From Phyllostachys edulis (lineage: Eukaryota; Streptophyta; Magnoliopsida; Poales; Poaceae), in NCBI GenBank assembly GCA_036346405.1, contig CM070557.1, positions 59,333,465 to 59,397,464 of the forward strand: a DNA stretch of 64,000 nt, written 5' to 3'. Positions 9,540-19,091 of the stretch are shown in pieces. Below the pieces are notes generated by a model. The model did no database searches. It was not told where the DNA came from and saw nothing but the letters and a program-made list of their open reading frames with translations. Position numbers and translations under genes: made by a program. The first letter of the stretch is position 1; each line of letters starts with the position of its first letter.

Positions 9540-9870
9540 GCCAGATGAAGTGGGCCGTTCGGACCGCTTTTCTCCCTCTTCCTTTTTGACCGTTGGATCT
9601 TCTTTGGGCGGCCCAGATCTTTGTGACGTTCGGACCAAAATCCTCCCTCATCTCTTTCAGCCGTTGGATCGTGAACTGACGGCGATAGAGCTTTGGTCCA
9701 AAGCGTTCCCGCGCGCGCCGCATCGTGGGCCGTTGGAGCGAAATCGTGCGGCTCATATTGAGTGGGCCGTTCGGACCACTTTCTTCCCTCATCGCTATCC
9801 ACCGTTGAAATCCAATCGAACGGCCCACCGTCGCTGTGATCTTCGGACCACTTGGGGCAGTGCCTGGTGC
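9540..9870 (+). promoter_or_regulatory. U3 array of CCGTTCGGACC / CCGTTGGATC units (LTR-2)
   Basis: Degenerate repeats alternate GGCCGTTCGGACC (near 9552, 9768; partial near 9630 and 9845) with CCGTTGGATC or a close variant (near 9590, 9662, 9800). The same vocabulary occurs in the U3 of LTR-3, F and, reversed, C. Position upstream of the TATA box suggests enhancer units; no binding factor can be named from sequence alone. Confidence 0.6.
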
Positions 9871-9887
9871 GTTTACCCTTGGGCCCG

Positions 9888-10165
9888 CATGTCAGTGGGG
9901 TTTGTGGGTCCTGCGGTGCGTGAAGTTTCCCAGATACGCCGCATGGGCGAAGTTCCCAGGCCCGCATTGTCGTGACGCTTTGCTTTTGCGCGGTGTCGCC
10001 GCGTGGTGGGATTAGTCCTGGGCCCGCATGTCAGTGGGGGTGTTAGGCGCTGATGTGTGCGCGCGTGCATGGTTTTGTTAACTCCTGGGCCCACGCGTCA
10101 GTGACATGTTGTGCTCCTTGCGTGTACTGTGTGTGCATTGCATGGCTTTGTGGCCCACTTGTAAG
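9888..10165 (+). promoter_or_regulatory. Array of TGGGCCCGCATGTCAGTGG-type units next to the promoter (LTR-2)
   Basis: Five spaced variants (near 9890, 9955, 10018, 10084, 10150), each beginning with a GGCCC core and most ending GTCAGTG. TGGGCC/T is the core of plant site II promoter elements. Related units lie in C (26581-26607 and near 27446), F (near 58572) and E (near 62765). Confidence 0.5.
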
Positions 10166-10329
10166 TGGCGTAAAATTTTGTTTCTCTCGGTGTTCCACCC
10201 TAAGCAATGTGGTGCACGAAATGGTGGTATAGCATAACAAATTGTGGATAATTATCCTTAATATTTATCCATTCATGCCACCTCTTGATCTCTAGACCTT
10301 TCTCAAATTTTCTACACCTTTTGGAGCAC

Positions 10330-10337
10330 TATATAAA
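10330..10337 (+). promoter_or_regulatory. TATA box of LTR-2
   Basis: TATATAAA followed by CCCTAAAGG, a telo-box-like AAACCCTAA at the expected start-site side. Identical in LTR-3 (21003-21010) and matched in F (58749-58756). Transcription would begin roughly 30 bases downstream. Confidence 0.75.
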
Positions 10338-10556
10338 CCCTAAAGGTGTAGCTCTCTGCCATTGTTGATCACAAGGGATTTCTTCACTTGGTCATCTTCT
10401 CCAGTGAAGCTCTCTAATCCTTTTTCCATTGTTCAACCTCAAGAAAACCTAAACCTCATGTTATTATGGTGTTGATCATTTCCTTGTAGGTTCAACTTGT
10501 GTTTCTTTCCTCTATCACCTTGAACCAGTGAAGCTTCTGCTTGAGCAAGCTTCATC

Positions 10557-13027
10557 ATGGGTGAGTAGGTTCCATCTTTTCTTTAGTAAAAATTTGTCTT
10601 ATGATCTTTAGAGCTTGATCCCATCATCTTCTTTGGTCAGCACAAGAAAGAGTTCTTCTGGATCACTTTTGGTTGACCAAGAACTAATCTTTTTCTCCTT
10701 AAACCCTAGCTGGTAAGTTAGATTTTCACTTGTCAAAATACTAGTCTGTCTGTTCATTAGCAAACCCTATTAATATTATGCTTTTATTTAGGATATTATG
10801 ATCACTAGAATGTCTTTTAGTGTTAACTCCATTATTGCTAGTGCTAGCCGAAAAGGGTATATGTTACTTTACTGTTTTGGGTCAAACCAACAAAGTCAAT
10901 ACTGCCTTTTTCTTCCTTTACCGTGCAATTAAGATTGTTATTAATGGGTTGTAGTATTAACTACCTCCCAGGTGGTTATAACTCCACCTTAAAAGCATTG
11001 AACTAGTATAACTGCACTAGCTAGCCGAAATTGGAAACCAATGTTTTTACTGTTTTGGTCCTTCACCAAACCGACAACATAACTCCAAGAATTAAATGAC
11101 TAACACTAGTTATTAAATGAGTAGTGAACCAACATTAGCTTTAATGTACTCAGCTTCATGTCAGCTCTCATTTTCCTGAAGTAGAGCTAGGTAATTAATT
11201 TAATTACAACCTATCCTGTTCCAGTTCTAAAAACCTGATCCTGTAGCATTTTATTTATATAGAGTTAAGCTTAGTAACTAATTAGTTGTAATGTCCTGTT
11301 TTAGTACATCAAATCTGTTCCTGTAGCTATGTTCAAAAATACAAAAACTAGGTAGTATATATATCAGTGGATGGTATGTATGAGTTATTATCCTTAATAA
11401 ATTGATTATAGCTTAAGCATATCATTACCTATGCATTAATCTTTGATCATGCATTTCTTTTATATGCACCCTGTTCCTTGTTTTCTTGTGTTTATTGGAT
11501 TTATTTTATTTGCTTTTAGAAACTGGTTCTTCTGAGTGTGTTGAGCCTTTCATTGAATTGCAAGAACCTGAACAAGAGGTCATATACTACTATCAAGGCA
11601 AGCTTCCTCTCTGCACCATGTTGAACCTAATCTTTTGAACTGTAGATTTATAAAATTACAGTGACACTGTTGCATGCAATCTTCTAAAAATTTATTTATG
11701 CCCTGTTTCTAGTTAGTTATAACCTAAGCTTGTGGCTTATCTTGAATTATATCATACCCTCAAACTAAGGTAGTTTGTGATGGTATTATAATTAATTTTG
11801 ACTTTTGCTTAGCCATGCAGTCCATAGAACGTTAGAGTTTGGCAAGCTTAGCTTGTCAGACTTGGGAACAACAACTGAATTTTAATGATTTAATTTTTGT
11901 TTAAGTTTATTTGATTTGGAAATGCTTCTAAATCTTGTTGATAATTCAATTCAAATCTGGACAAGTGGATGCTAGTGGTGGTGCTTTTGTGCACGAGAAT
12001 TGGGAATGTGGATGTCTTGTCCGGGTTGATTAAGGACTGAACTCTGACGGCCCAATTCAAGCCCCAACGTACTTCCACATGCAGTGTATGGGCGCTGTTT
12101 GGTTAAGTAAAGGGTTAGTGCTATTGAGTTGGATACTGGAGAGTAAGGACATGTGTATTGATTTCATATGGCATAGATGCGGAGCGTCTTATGCCATGTG
12201 AAGCTTATATTGATATCAGATGTTCTTAGCAAGGGTAAGGGCGTAGAGGTATTCCGTCACCAGACGCTCCTTCAGTGCCCGATCATGTGTAAAGCGTGTA
12301 GATAACACGAGTTCGCATTTAATTGACTGGGTCGGCATTACCTGTACAACATGTGAGCCCCGGTTGAATGTATGCTATCAGACTGGTTTAAGCGGGATTA
12401 ATCTCACATGGGTCATCCAACTCAATAGTGCTAGCTTGTTGAAAAATACCAAATCTTAGTTTACCCGGCCGGCATACCAAAGGCAGTGTGCTATTATCCT
12501 GGGGGCTACGGGCTAACTAAGTCATGTGGGTAAAGATGTACACCCCTGCAGGGTTAAAACTATTCGAATAGCCGTGTCCACGGTTATGGACAACGCCTGA
12601 ATTGATGTCACCTGTATAGATTTTACTCTATGTTGGTTTGGGAATTGATTCGGCATGATGGATGTCATGCACATTTAATTGTGAGATGTTATTTACTTTT
12701 GTTACTGTTTATATTTATGTTTACAATTACTCTCTGTTTTAGTCCAAATCAAGTTATTAAAATTGCTTTTATCAAAACATAGTCATGGTAGGTTAAGAGT
12801 TATCACTTTATGCAACCATGAACTATTTAAACCTCCTGTTGATAACCTTATGCATATAAAATTCTATTCCATTGTATAGGTTCTCACAAACACTTTATTT
12901 CATTAGTTTGTGTAAGACTTGCTGAGTACCTTTTGTACTCAGGGTTTTATGACCCCTTGTTGCAGGAGAAGATGGATACTTGTATGAGATGCCCGTTAGC
13001 GCCGATCCGGGTGACGCTAACGAGTAG
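10557..13027 (+). CDS. Putative spliced small acidic ORF inside LTR-2 (exons 10557-10560, 11520-11597, 12966-13027)
   Basis: Seen in the sequence: ATGG at 10557-10560 is followed by a strong donor GTGAGTAGG. An acceptor GCTTTTAG precedes 11520. The second block ends CAAG at 11597 before GCAAGC, a GC-type donor. TTGTTGCAG precedes 12966, and TAG closes the frame at 13025-13027. Phases fit (1, 1), giving 47 codons with motifs QEPEQEVIYYYQ and EDGYLYEMPVSAD. LTR F has blocks of the same lengths (78 and 62 nt), phase and borders; in the last block all differences but one are synonymous, and the stop is TGA instead of TAG. Against coding: F lacks the ATG, and another donor-like site near 10713 suggests an intervening exon that would bring in a stop. 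It could be a leader peptide, a captured gene fragment or conserved noncoding exons. Confidence 0.4.
12526..12592 (+). other. Conserved LTR palindrome/hairpin module, copy in LTR-2
   Basis: Same order as in LTR-1: GTGGGTAAAG, CCTGCAGG, CTATTCGAATAG, then the overlapping hairpins CCGTG-TC-CACGG and GTCCA/TGGAC. It lies in the R-U5 portion, so it would be present in the element RNA. Confidence 0.75.
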
Positions 13028-13475
13028 TGCTAGTTCTAACCTCCACGCAATAGCCTCATGGGATGATGGGGCCATTGGTGGTGTTATCTTTAAATTTCGC
13101 TTCATTGTTGTTCTTTTTTTGACCTTTTGTAATGACCCAAGGTCATTTGTAATTATAAAACTTCAATTCGTTCTCAGTAGTAACCTGGCACAGTAGCAAC
13201 CGAATTATGATGTAAATATTGATGTATAATTATGTGAATGTATGACTTGTATGTGATTGATGCAATGTTGATCAAGGATATATGTGCAATAGTCACTAAT
13301 CCTGGGAACTATTGCATGGCATATATCCGGGAACCTAATTGTTGGATTGTTACTTATTATAATTATGCTTCTAGTATGGTTTTTATTATGACATTACATC
13401 GTTCCTTAATTAAGAATTATGCTACCAAGATAATTTATAATTCGCACATTCCAATAATTTAGGGTCTCACAAATG

Positions 13476-13486
13476 TTGGTATCGAG
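13476..13486 (+). other. Primer binding site of element B
   Basis: TGGTATCGAGC, lacking one A of the canonical TGGTATCAGAGC. The missing base is inside a CAG, the context at which A and B readings disagree throughout, so it may be a reading error rather than a defective primer site. Confidence 0.85.
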
Positions 13487-13689
13487 CATACGGTTGCTCA
13501 GAGGATAGAGTTAGCATGGTTGTCACCTTTAGTGAGTCTCTGTGACATTATTTTAACTTAAATTAATTTCTAAAAAGATCTAAGTCTGCTATCTTTTATT
13601 CCTTATCTTCTTTTAGTATCAATTCTTATCCACCTTTCTGTTGGATTTTTCAAGATCAGTCCCTTACCTACTTTGTCTTTTTTCTGTAG

Positions 13690-14502
13690 ATGAGTGGTTG
13701 GTATTTGATCAAGGAGACTCGAGCCGAAGAAGTGGATGGATTTCCAGCTTTACTTCGAGACATGATGTGGCGTGCCAATTTCACCTACCAGCCAGAGTAC
13801 GCTATCTACCGTCGAGACCGAGGTCCTGGTATGGAAGAGTACCAAGCTATCATTAATGTGATCGCCAGACAGGTGGTGGGTAGCGCCTCATCAGATCCAC
13901 GTCGCGCCACTTCCGAGTCTATGGTCAGACAGAAGTCGCGTGGGATGATGGGCCTCCTTCGTCATGATTTGACTTCGAGCTGCCTCACCCACCCTATGTA
14001 CACTTCCCAAACATGGCCCTAGGTCGGATGTGATTGCGTTTGATGAGATTCAGTTCGAGAGGACCCATACGTCGCTGAAGTTAGCGAGGTTGGTCCGTAT
14101 CATGGACCAAACCTATCACCGCCTCGCAAAGCGAAGTTATGGGAAACCCGCCGTAAATGCGACGAGGCACAGGAATACTTGAGGCTTGGTGTTGCCACGA
14201 ACCGCGTTCCTCGTAACGTGCTTTATGGCAACAATGAGATCCCTCCAGCTGCCACTGTACCACAGGGATTGCGACTTCCAGAGGTGCCGGGACTTGTTCC
14301 AGTTCTTGGTCAGTGTCGTCAGGCCCGGATGTCAGCTGGTTTTCCTCGTACTCAGAGACCTACACACCCTGGTGGACATCATTTGTTGCTAGGTTCTCCT
14401 ACTCGTCTCATCAGCCCTAGGGATCCCATAGATACGAGTTCACCAGGAGCTCATCTGTTAAATGAGTTCCCGGTGAATTTTAACCGTAATGATTACACTT
14501 AG
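13690..14502 (+). pseudogene. ORF0 of element B: accessory ORF upstream of gag
   Basis: An ATG at 13690 directly follows the acceptor-like TTTTTTCTGTAG. Two open parts are readable: 13690-14022 (110 codons, starting MSGWYLIKET) and 14179-14502 (107 codons, containing LYGNNEIPP and ending NFNRNDYT). The piece between is frameshifted at CTG/CAG-rich spots where A and B disagree, so one ORF of about 270 codons is plausible for the intact family. The end part is Pro-rich. I recognise no domain and assign no function. Its place between primer site and gag matches the ORF of element C at 32878-33623. Confidence 0.55.
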
Positions 14503-14888
14503 GGGCTGGATTTGAGATTTGGCCTTAGCTGTGTAATAGACTAGTGTTGTGTACTAATTATTGTATAATAGCCTAGTCTATGTTCTGTATAAATACTGGT
14601 TTTTAACTTTTGTATTTTGGGACGTGGTGCTGTGCTAGTTGACTTGTACATTTTGGACCTATTGTGTTAATAAAGTAATGCTGCCCTTTTGCTGTATTTG
14701 ACTTGGTGTTAGTTGGCTGTTTAGTAGAGGTTAACTTTTGGTGTGATATTGTTTTGATGTTAATTGGTTGCATATCATGACATACTGCATGCTTAGGCTT
14801 AATATTTAATTAATTTCTTCCTCCAAATCTTGTATGTGTTAGCACGAGTGTATCCTTGTTATGTTGTTAACCATTATATGGCAACAGG
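14503..14888 (+). other. Spacer between ORF0 and gag in element B
   Basis: Same as the A spacer: no ORF, AATAAA at 14669-14674 within TTAATAAAGT, and GGCAACAG ending just before the gag ATG at 14889. Confidence 0.5.
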
Positions 14889-15893
14889 ATGACAGGACCA
14901 ACTACTCGATCGCGAACACAGCAAGAGGAGAGGTTTTCCACCCCTGTTCTCCAAACTCAGGGAGAGCAGACTGACCCTTCCGGATCCCATGGTCCGCAAA
15001 GTGGTCGTCAGGAAGAGGAACTTCCTCCACCCCCCACCATGGCGGACGTGCTCATGCAAATTGAGCGCAACCGCATGGATCAGACGCGCATATTGGAGCA
15101 GATTGCGCGTAATACCTCCGCCACTCCGACACCACCGGTCGAAAGCAGAGTTCAACATGGGCAGGTAGTCTCACGACTTCCAAATAACTAACCCGCCAGT
15201 GTTCTCCAGCTCCAAGGATCCATTGGAAGCAGAGGACTGGCTTCGGGAAATTGAGAAGAAGCTGACCATTGCCCAATGTTCTAACGAGAGAAGGTCTTAT
15301 ATGCTAGCTACCACTCACCGACCACTAGTAATTGGTGGGATAACTATTTGGCCATTCAACCCACTGGTCATACTCCCACCTGGCTTGAGTTCATGGAGGC
15401 TTTTCGCGAAGCCCATATTCCGGAGGGAGTGATGATGCTCAAGCAGCAGGAATTTCTCGCTCTTAAGCAAGGGCGAAAGTCAGTTACCGAGTATCTGCAT
15501 GAGTTTAATTTCCTTGCTCGGTATGCCCCTGATGATGTTTCGACTGACACTCGTCGTCGAAACCGTTTTATGAATGGTCTGTCTGAAGAGCTGCAATTGG
15601 CCCTAGCAATACAGGACTTCAGAAATTTCCAACATCTTGTAGACAAGGCCATAATTGCTGAAACCAAGAGTAAGGCTTTGGAAGAATCACGGAAGCGGCA
15701 GAAGGCCACTCAGTTCCCATATAGTGGTCGTTCAGTTAGACCACGACTGTGGCAACCTCAGTCTTTCCGAGCACCAATTCCAGCTTCAGTTCCACCTAGA
15801 GCACCGGTATTTGCTTTTCGCCCATCTCCACTGCCCGGTCGGTCCCGACCCAAGGACATAGGCCACCCATTGTCAATGTTAGGTCAAGCGTGA
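14889..15893 (+). pseudogene. gag: gag of element B, frameshifted
   Basis: The first about 85 codons (to 15140) match A. Between 15140 and 15330 the frame is lost in a cluster of small indels at CTG/CAG sites. The capsid-like domain resumes in frame 15348-15893 (EFLALKQGRKSVTEYL). A second cluster near 15830-15885 separates gag from the zinc knuckle. Gag forms the particle shell and binds element RNA. Confidence 0.85.
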
Positions 15894-17380
15894 TTTGTTA
15901 CCACTGTGGGCGCCCTGGTCATTTTGCAAATCAATGTTATGCTAAAGCAAAAGGGTTACCCCCAGTTCAACCATCTCCAGCCCTTGTTCGTCCTGCACCA
16001 TCTCCAAGGGCGATTGTCAAACCTGATCCAGCTCCGGTCCGCGGCCGTGTGAATCAATTAACTGCTGAAGAAGCGGCCGAGACACCTGAGGTCATCCTTG
16101 GTATGCTCCTAGTAAATTTCAGTTCAGCTATTGTTCTATTTGACTCTGGAGCATCCCATTCTTTTATTAGTAGGCAGTTTGCTATTCAACATCAGTTAGT
16201 CATGCATCTGCTTCAACCACCTCATATTATCCACTCGCCTGGGTCAGTATTTATGACTGATCAAATCTGCCTTAATGTCAATGTCAATATTGAAGGGGTA
16301 GATTTTTGGGCTGACCTGATTGTAATAGACTTTAAAGGGATAGATGTCATTTTGGGTATGGATTGGTTATCCAAAAATTTCGGCCAAATCAATTGTGCCC
16401 AGAGAACTATATCCCTCACTAATAAAAATGGCCTTTCAGTCATTTTTCAGTCTAGAGCAGTTCATTCTCACCTTGGTGCATTGAAAGCTGATACCACTCC
16501 TACCTTAGAGTCAGTGCCAATAGTATGTGAATATCAGGATATCTTCCCTGAAGAACTTCCCGGTATGCCACCAGATCGGGAAGTCGAGTTCGTAATTGAT
16601 TTAGTTCCTGGTACTGCTCCCATTTCTAGAAGACCTTATCGCATGCCTTCTAATGAGCTGTTTGAATTAAAGAAACAGCTTGGAGAATTGCTTGACAAAG
16701 GTTTCATTCGACCGAGTTCCTCACCCTGGGGATGCCCGGCCATCTTTGTCAAAAAGAAAGATCATACTTTACGGATGTGTGTTGATTACCGTCCGTTGAA
16801 TGAGGTTACTATCAAAAATAAGTATCCTTTGCCTCGAATTGATGATCTGTTTGACCAGTTGACTGGAGCCCGTGTCTTTTCTAAGATCGATTTGCGATCG
16901 GGCTATCATCAAATCAAGGTTAGAACTGAGGATATTCCTAAAACAGCCTTTTCTACTCGTTATGGATTATACGAGTATACTGTTATGTCCTTTGGTCTAA
17001 CTAATGCTCCTGCTTATTTTATGAATCTAATGAATTCAGTATTCATGGATTTCCTAGATAAGTTTGTTGTTGTGTTCATTGATGACATTCTTATCTACTC
17101 CAAGTCTGACGAGGAGCATGAGCATCATTTAAGGCTTGTGCTAGATACACTTCGCAAGCATCAGTTGTATGCCAAATTTAGCAAGTGTGCTTTCTGGCTC
17201 AAGCAAGTTGCATTTCTGGGTCATGTATTATCCGAAGGAGGTATTACTGTTGATCCCAGCAAGGTACAAGATGTACTAGATCGAAGCGACCCAAGAATGT
17301 TCACGAAATCCAAGTTTCCTTGGACTTATGGATATTACGAAGGTTCATTGAAAACTTTTCCAAGATTTCCAGACCACTGA
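15890..17380 (+). CDS. pol: Zinc knuckle, protease and reverse transcriptase of element B (open 496-codon segment)
   Basis: Longest intact pol segment of the family. Residues 3-16 are a CCHC zinc knuckle (CYHCGRPGHFANQC), closing gag. The aspartic protease active site DSGASHSF begins at residue 85, with the ILGMDWL end about 70 residues on. RT follows: EELPGMPPDREVEF, then YRMPSNELFELKK, MCVDYRPLNEVT, SKIDLRSGYHQIK, TAFSTRYGLYEY, and the catalytic Asp pair at residues 398-399 in VVVFIDDILIYSKS. RT copies element RNA to DNA in cytoplasmic particles. The segment's ATG is an internal codon, not a real start: the polyprotein begins at 14889. The break at the end is at a CTG-rich site shared with A. 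Confidence 0.92.
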   Translation: MICYHCGRPGHFANQCYAKAKGLPPVQPSPALVRPAPSPRAIVKPDPAPVRGRVNQLTAEEAAETPEVILGMLLVNFSSAIVLFDSGASHSFISRQFAIQHQLVMHLLQPPHIIHSPGSVFMTDQICLNVNVNIEGVDFWADLIVIDFKGIDVILGMDWLSKNFGQINCAQRTISLTNKNGLSVIFQSRAVHSHLGALKADTTPTLESVPIVCEYQDIFPEELPGMPPDREVEFVIDLVPGTAPISRRPYRMPSNELFELKKQLGELLDKGFIRPSSSPWGCPAIFVKKKDHTLRMCVDYRPLNEVTIKNKYPLPRIDDLFDQLTGARVFSKIDLRSGYHQIKVRTEDIPKTAFSTRYGLYEYTVMSFGLTNAPAYFMNLMNSVFMDFLDKFVVVFIDDILIYSKSDEEHEHHLRLVLDTLRKHQLYAKFSKCAFWLKQVAFLGHVLSEGGITVDPSKVQDVLDRSDPRMFTKSKFPWTYGYYEGSLKTFPRFPDH

Positions 17381-17694
17381 CTCAACTCTTGAAGAAAGAG
17401 AACAAATTCTTTTGGTCAGTGGAATGTGAAAACAGTTTTCAGCTTTTGAGAAAGCTCCTGACTGAAGCTCCTGTTCTCACTCTCCCCGACATCCATAAGG
17501 ATTTCGATATCTATTGCGATGCATCTCGCCATGGACTTGGCTGTGTGCTTATGCAAGAGGGCCGAGTTGTGGCATATGCATCCAGGCAGTTGCGACCTCA
17601 TGAGGTTAATTATCCTACCCATGATTTGGAATTGGCGGCAGTAGTCCATGCATTAAAGATTTGGCGACATTACCTTCTCGCAATCGCTAAGTAA
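17320..17694 (+). pseudogene. pol: RNase H part of element B pol
   Basis: Out of frame with the preceding RT segment. It carries the end of the RT thumb and the RNase H start (DIYCDASRHGLGCVLMQ), then EVNYPTHDLELAAVVHALKIWRHYL, including the conserved Glu region. A frameshift near 17690 (CAATCGCTAAG against CAATCGTTGC in A) separates it from the next segment. RNase H removes RNA from the RNA-DNA hybrid. Confidence 0.85.
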
Positions 17695-17748
17695 ATCTAT
17701 ACTGATCATAAGAGCCTGAAGTACATATTCACTCAAGTTGATCTGAAT

Positions 17749-19083
17749 ATGAGACAAAGAAGATGGCTTGAATTGATCAAGGACTACGATATGGGTATTC
17801 ATTACCATCCTGGCAAAGCCAATGTGGTGGCTGATGCTCTAAGCAGAAAGTCACAGTGCAATTGCTTATCAACACTTCCTTTGACTAAGAGCTTATGTGC
17901 TGACCTCCGGCGCTTAAGTCTCGCAATGGTCGAAGATGGATTTCTTGCTGCCTTAGAAGTAAAGTCAACTCTCGAAGATCAGATTCTGGAGGCCCAGAAA
18001 ACTGATGCTGAGGTAGCAGAGATCAAGGAAAATATGAAGGCAGGTAAAGCCAATGGGTTTTCTGAAGATGCTCGTGGTACCATTCGATATCGCAATCGTT
18101 TAGTGGTACCCTCAAATTCTCAGTTGAGAGAGCTCATTCTCAAGGAAGCTCATAATTCCAAGTTTTCAATACACCCTGGAAGCACTAAGATGTACCAGGA
18201 TTTAAAGAAAACATTTTGGTGGAGCAGAATGAAAAGGCAAATTGCTCAGTATGTGGCTGAATGTGATATTTGCCAAAGGGTTAAAGCCGAGCACTTGAAA
18301 CCTGCTGGTACCCTTCAGCCTTTGCCTATTCCACAATGGAAATGGGAAGAAGTCGGTATGGATTTTGTTACCGGACTTCCAAAATCCCAAAATGGATTTG
18401 ATGCCATCCGGTGATAATTGATCGTCTCACTAAAGTGGCTCATTTCCTCCCTGTCAAAACTGATTTTAATGGCAAACAACTGGCAGAGTTATATATTGCT
18501 AAAATTGTTTGTCTCCACGGTGTTCCTAAAGTCATTGTTTCAGACCGTGGATCTCAATTCACTTCCCATTTTTGGAATTGTCTCCATCAAGCAATGGGAA
18601 CTGAATTATCCTTCAAAGATCGCTATCATCCTCGCATCAAAGGTCAAACCGAAAGGGTGAATCGATAATGGAGGATCTTCCGAGAGCTCGTGTTTTGGCC
18701 TATGGCAAGAACGGGAGAAATCTTTGTCAGATGTGGAGTTTTCCTACAATAATAGCTACCAAGCAAGTATTCAAATGTCACCTTTTGAAGCCTTGTATGG
18801 AAGAGCTTGTAGGACTCCATTGAATTGGTCAATCGTGAAAGACCCTTCTTTGGTCCAAACTTGGTTTTGGAAGCCGAGGAACAAGTTCGCTCGATTCGAG
18901 ACCGCTTGAAAACCGCCTAATCTCGTTAGAAGAGCTATGCCGATCATCGACGTCGTGAGCTAAGTTTTGAAATAGATGATTTTGTCTATCTTAAAGTGTT
19001 GCCGATGAAAGGTACTCATCGCTTTCAAGTGAAAGGAAAGCTAGCACCTCGTTATATCGGACCTTTCTGAATTATTGCAAAAC
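17749..19083 (+). pseudogene. pol: Integrase of element B (broken)
   Basis: Readable in segments 17749-18414, 18411-18668 and 18724-18909. Zinc-finger residues (HPGSTKMYQDL, CDICQ) and the core motifs GMDFVTGLPK, IDRLTKVAHF and VSDRGSQFTS are present, and QTERVNR is at the Glu site. The tract 18405-18915 disagrees with A at about a dozen places, nearly all CTG or CAG, which breaks the frame repeatedly. Confidence 0.85.
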
Positions 19084-19091
19084 GAGGAGCT

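Larger units (their letters stand above)
1..13471 (+). mobile_element. Element A: Ty3/gypsy chromovirus-type retrotransposon (5' LTR cut by window edge)
   Basis: Plus-strand LTR retrotransposon. It consists of a partial 5' LTR (1-2801), an internal region (2802-8941) and an LTR (8942-13471) shared with element B. The internal order is primer site, ORF0, gag, aspartic protease, reverse transcriptase, RNase H, integrase, chromodomain, polypurine tract. Protease before RT before integrase is the Ty3/gypsy order, and the chromodomain after integrase places it among the chromoviruses; the Tekay/Del group is likely but not proven. LTRs are about 4.5 kb, long for the group. The coding frame is broken at many places, mostly at CAG/CTG sites, and by a true-looking stop at 5731. 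It is probably young, because the LTR copies differ mainly at those same sites. Confidence 0.93.
8942..13471 (+). repeat. LTR-2, complete, shared by elements A and B
   Basis: 4530 bp, from TGTAACAGCC to TCTCACA. It is preceded by a polypurine tract and followed by a primer site, so it serves as 3' LTR of A and 5' LTR of B. U3 runs to about 10365 and contains two repeat arrays and a TATA box; the rest is a long R-U5 with splice-like borders, the small ORF and the hairpin module. No target duplicate separates A from B at this LTR, as expected if the tandem arose by LTR recombination. Confidence 0.95.

Noticed and set aside
9425..9967. Arg-rich minus-strand frames over the U3 of LTR-2 (and 20082-20765 in LTR-3)
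   Set aside because: Antisense to the promoter, made of repeated GC-rich units; frame length differs between copies and no recognisable protein results.
11958..12036. Alternative third exon of the LTR small ORF starting after ACAAG
   Set aside because: It fits the phase in A (Val-Asp-Ala start) but is frameshifted in F and the acceptor bases are not conserved between A and F, unlike the TTGCAG border used instead.
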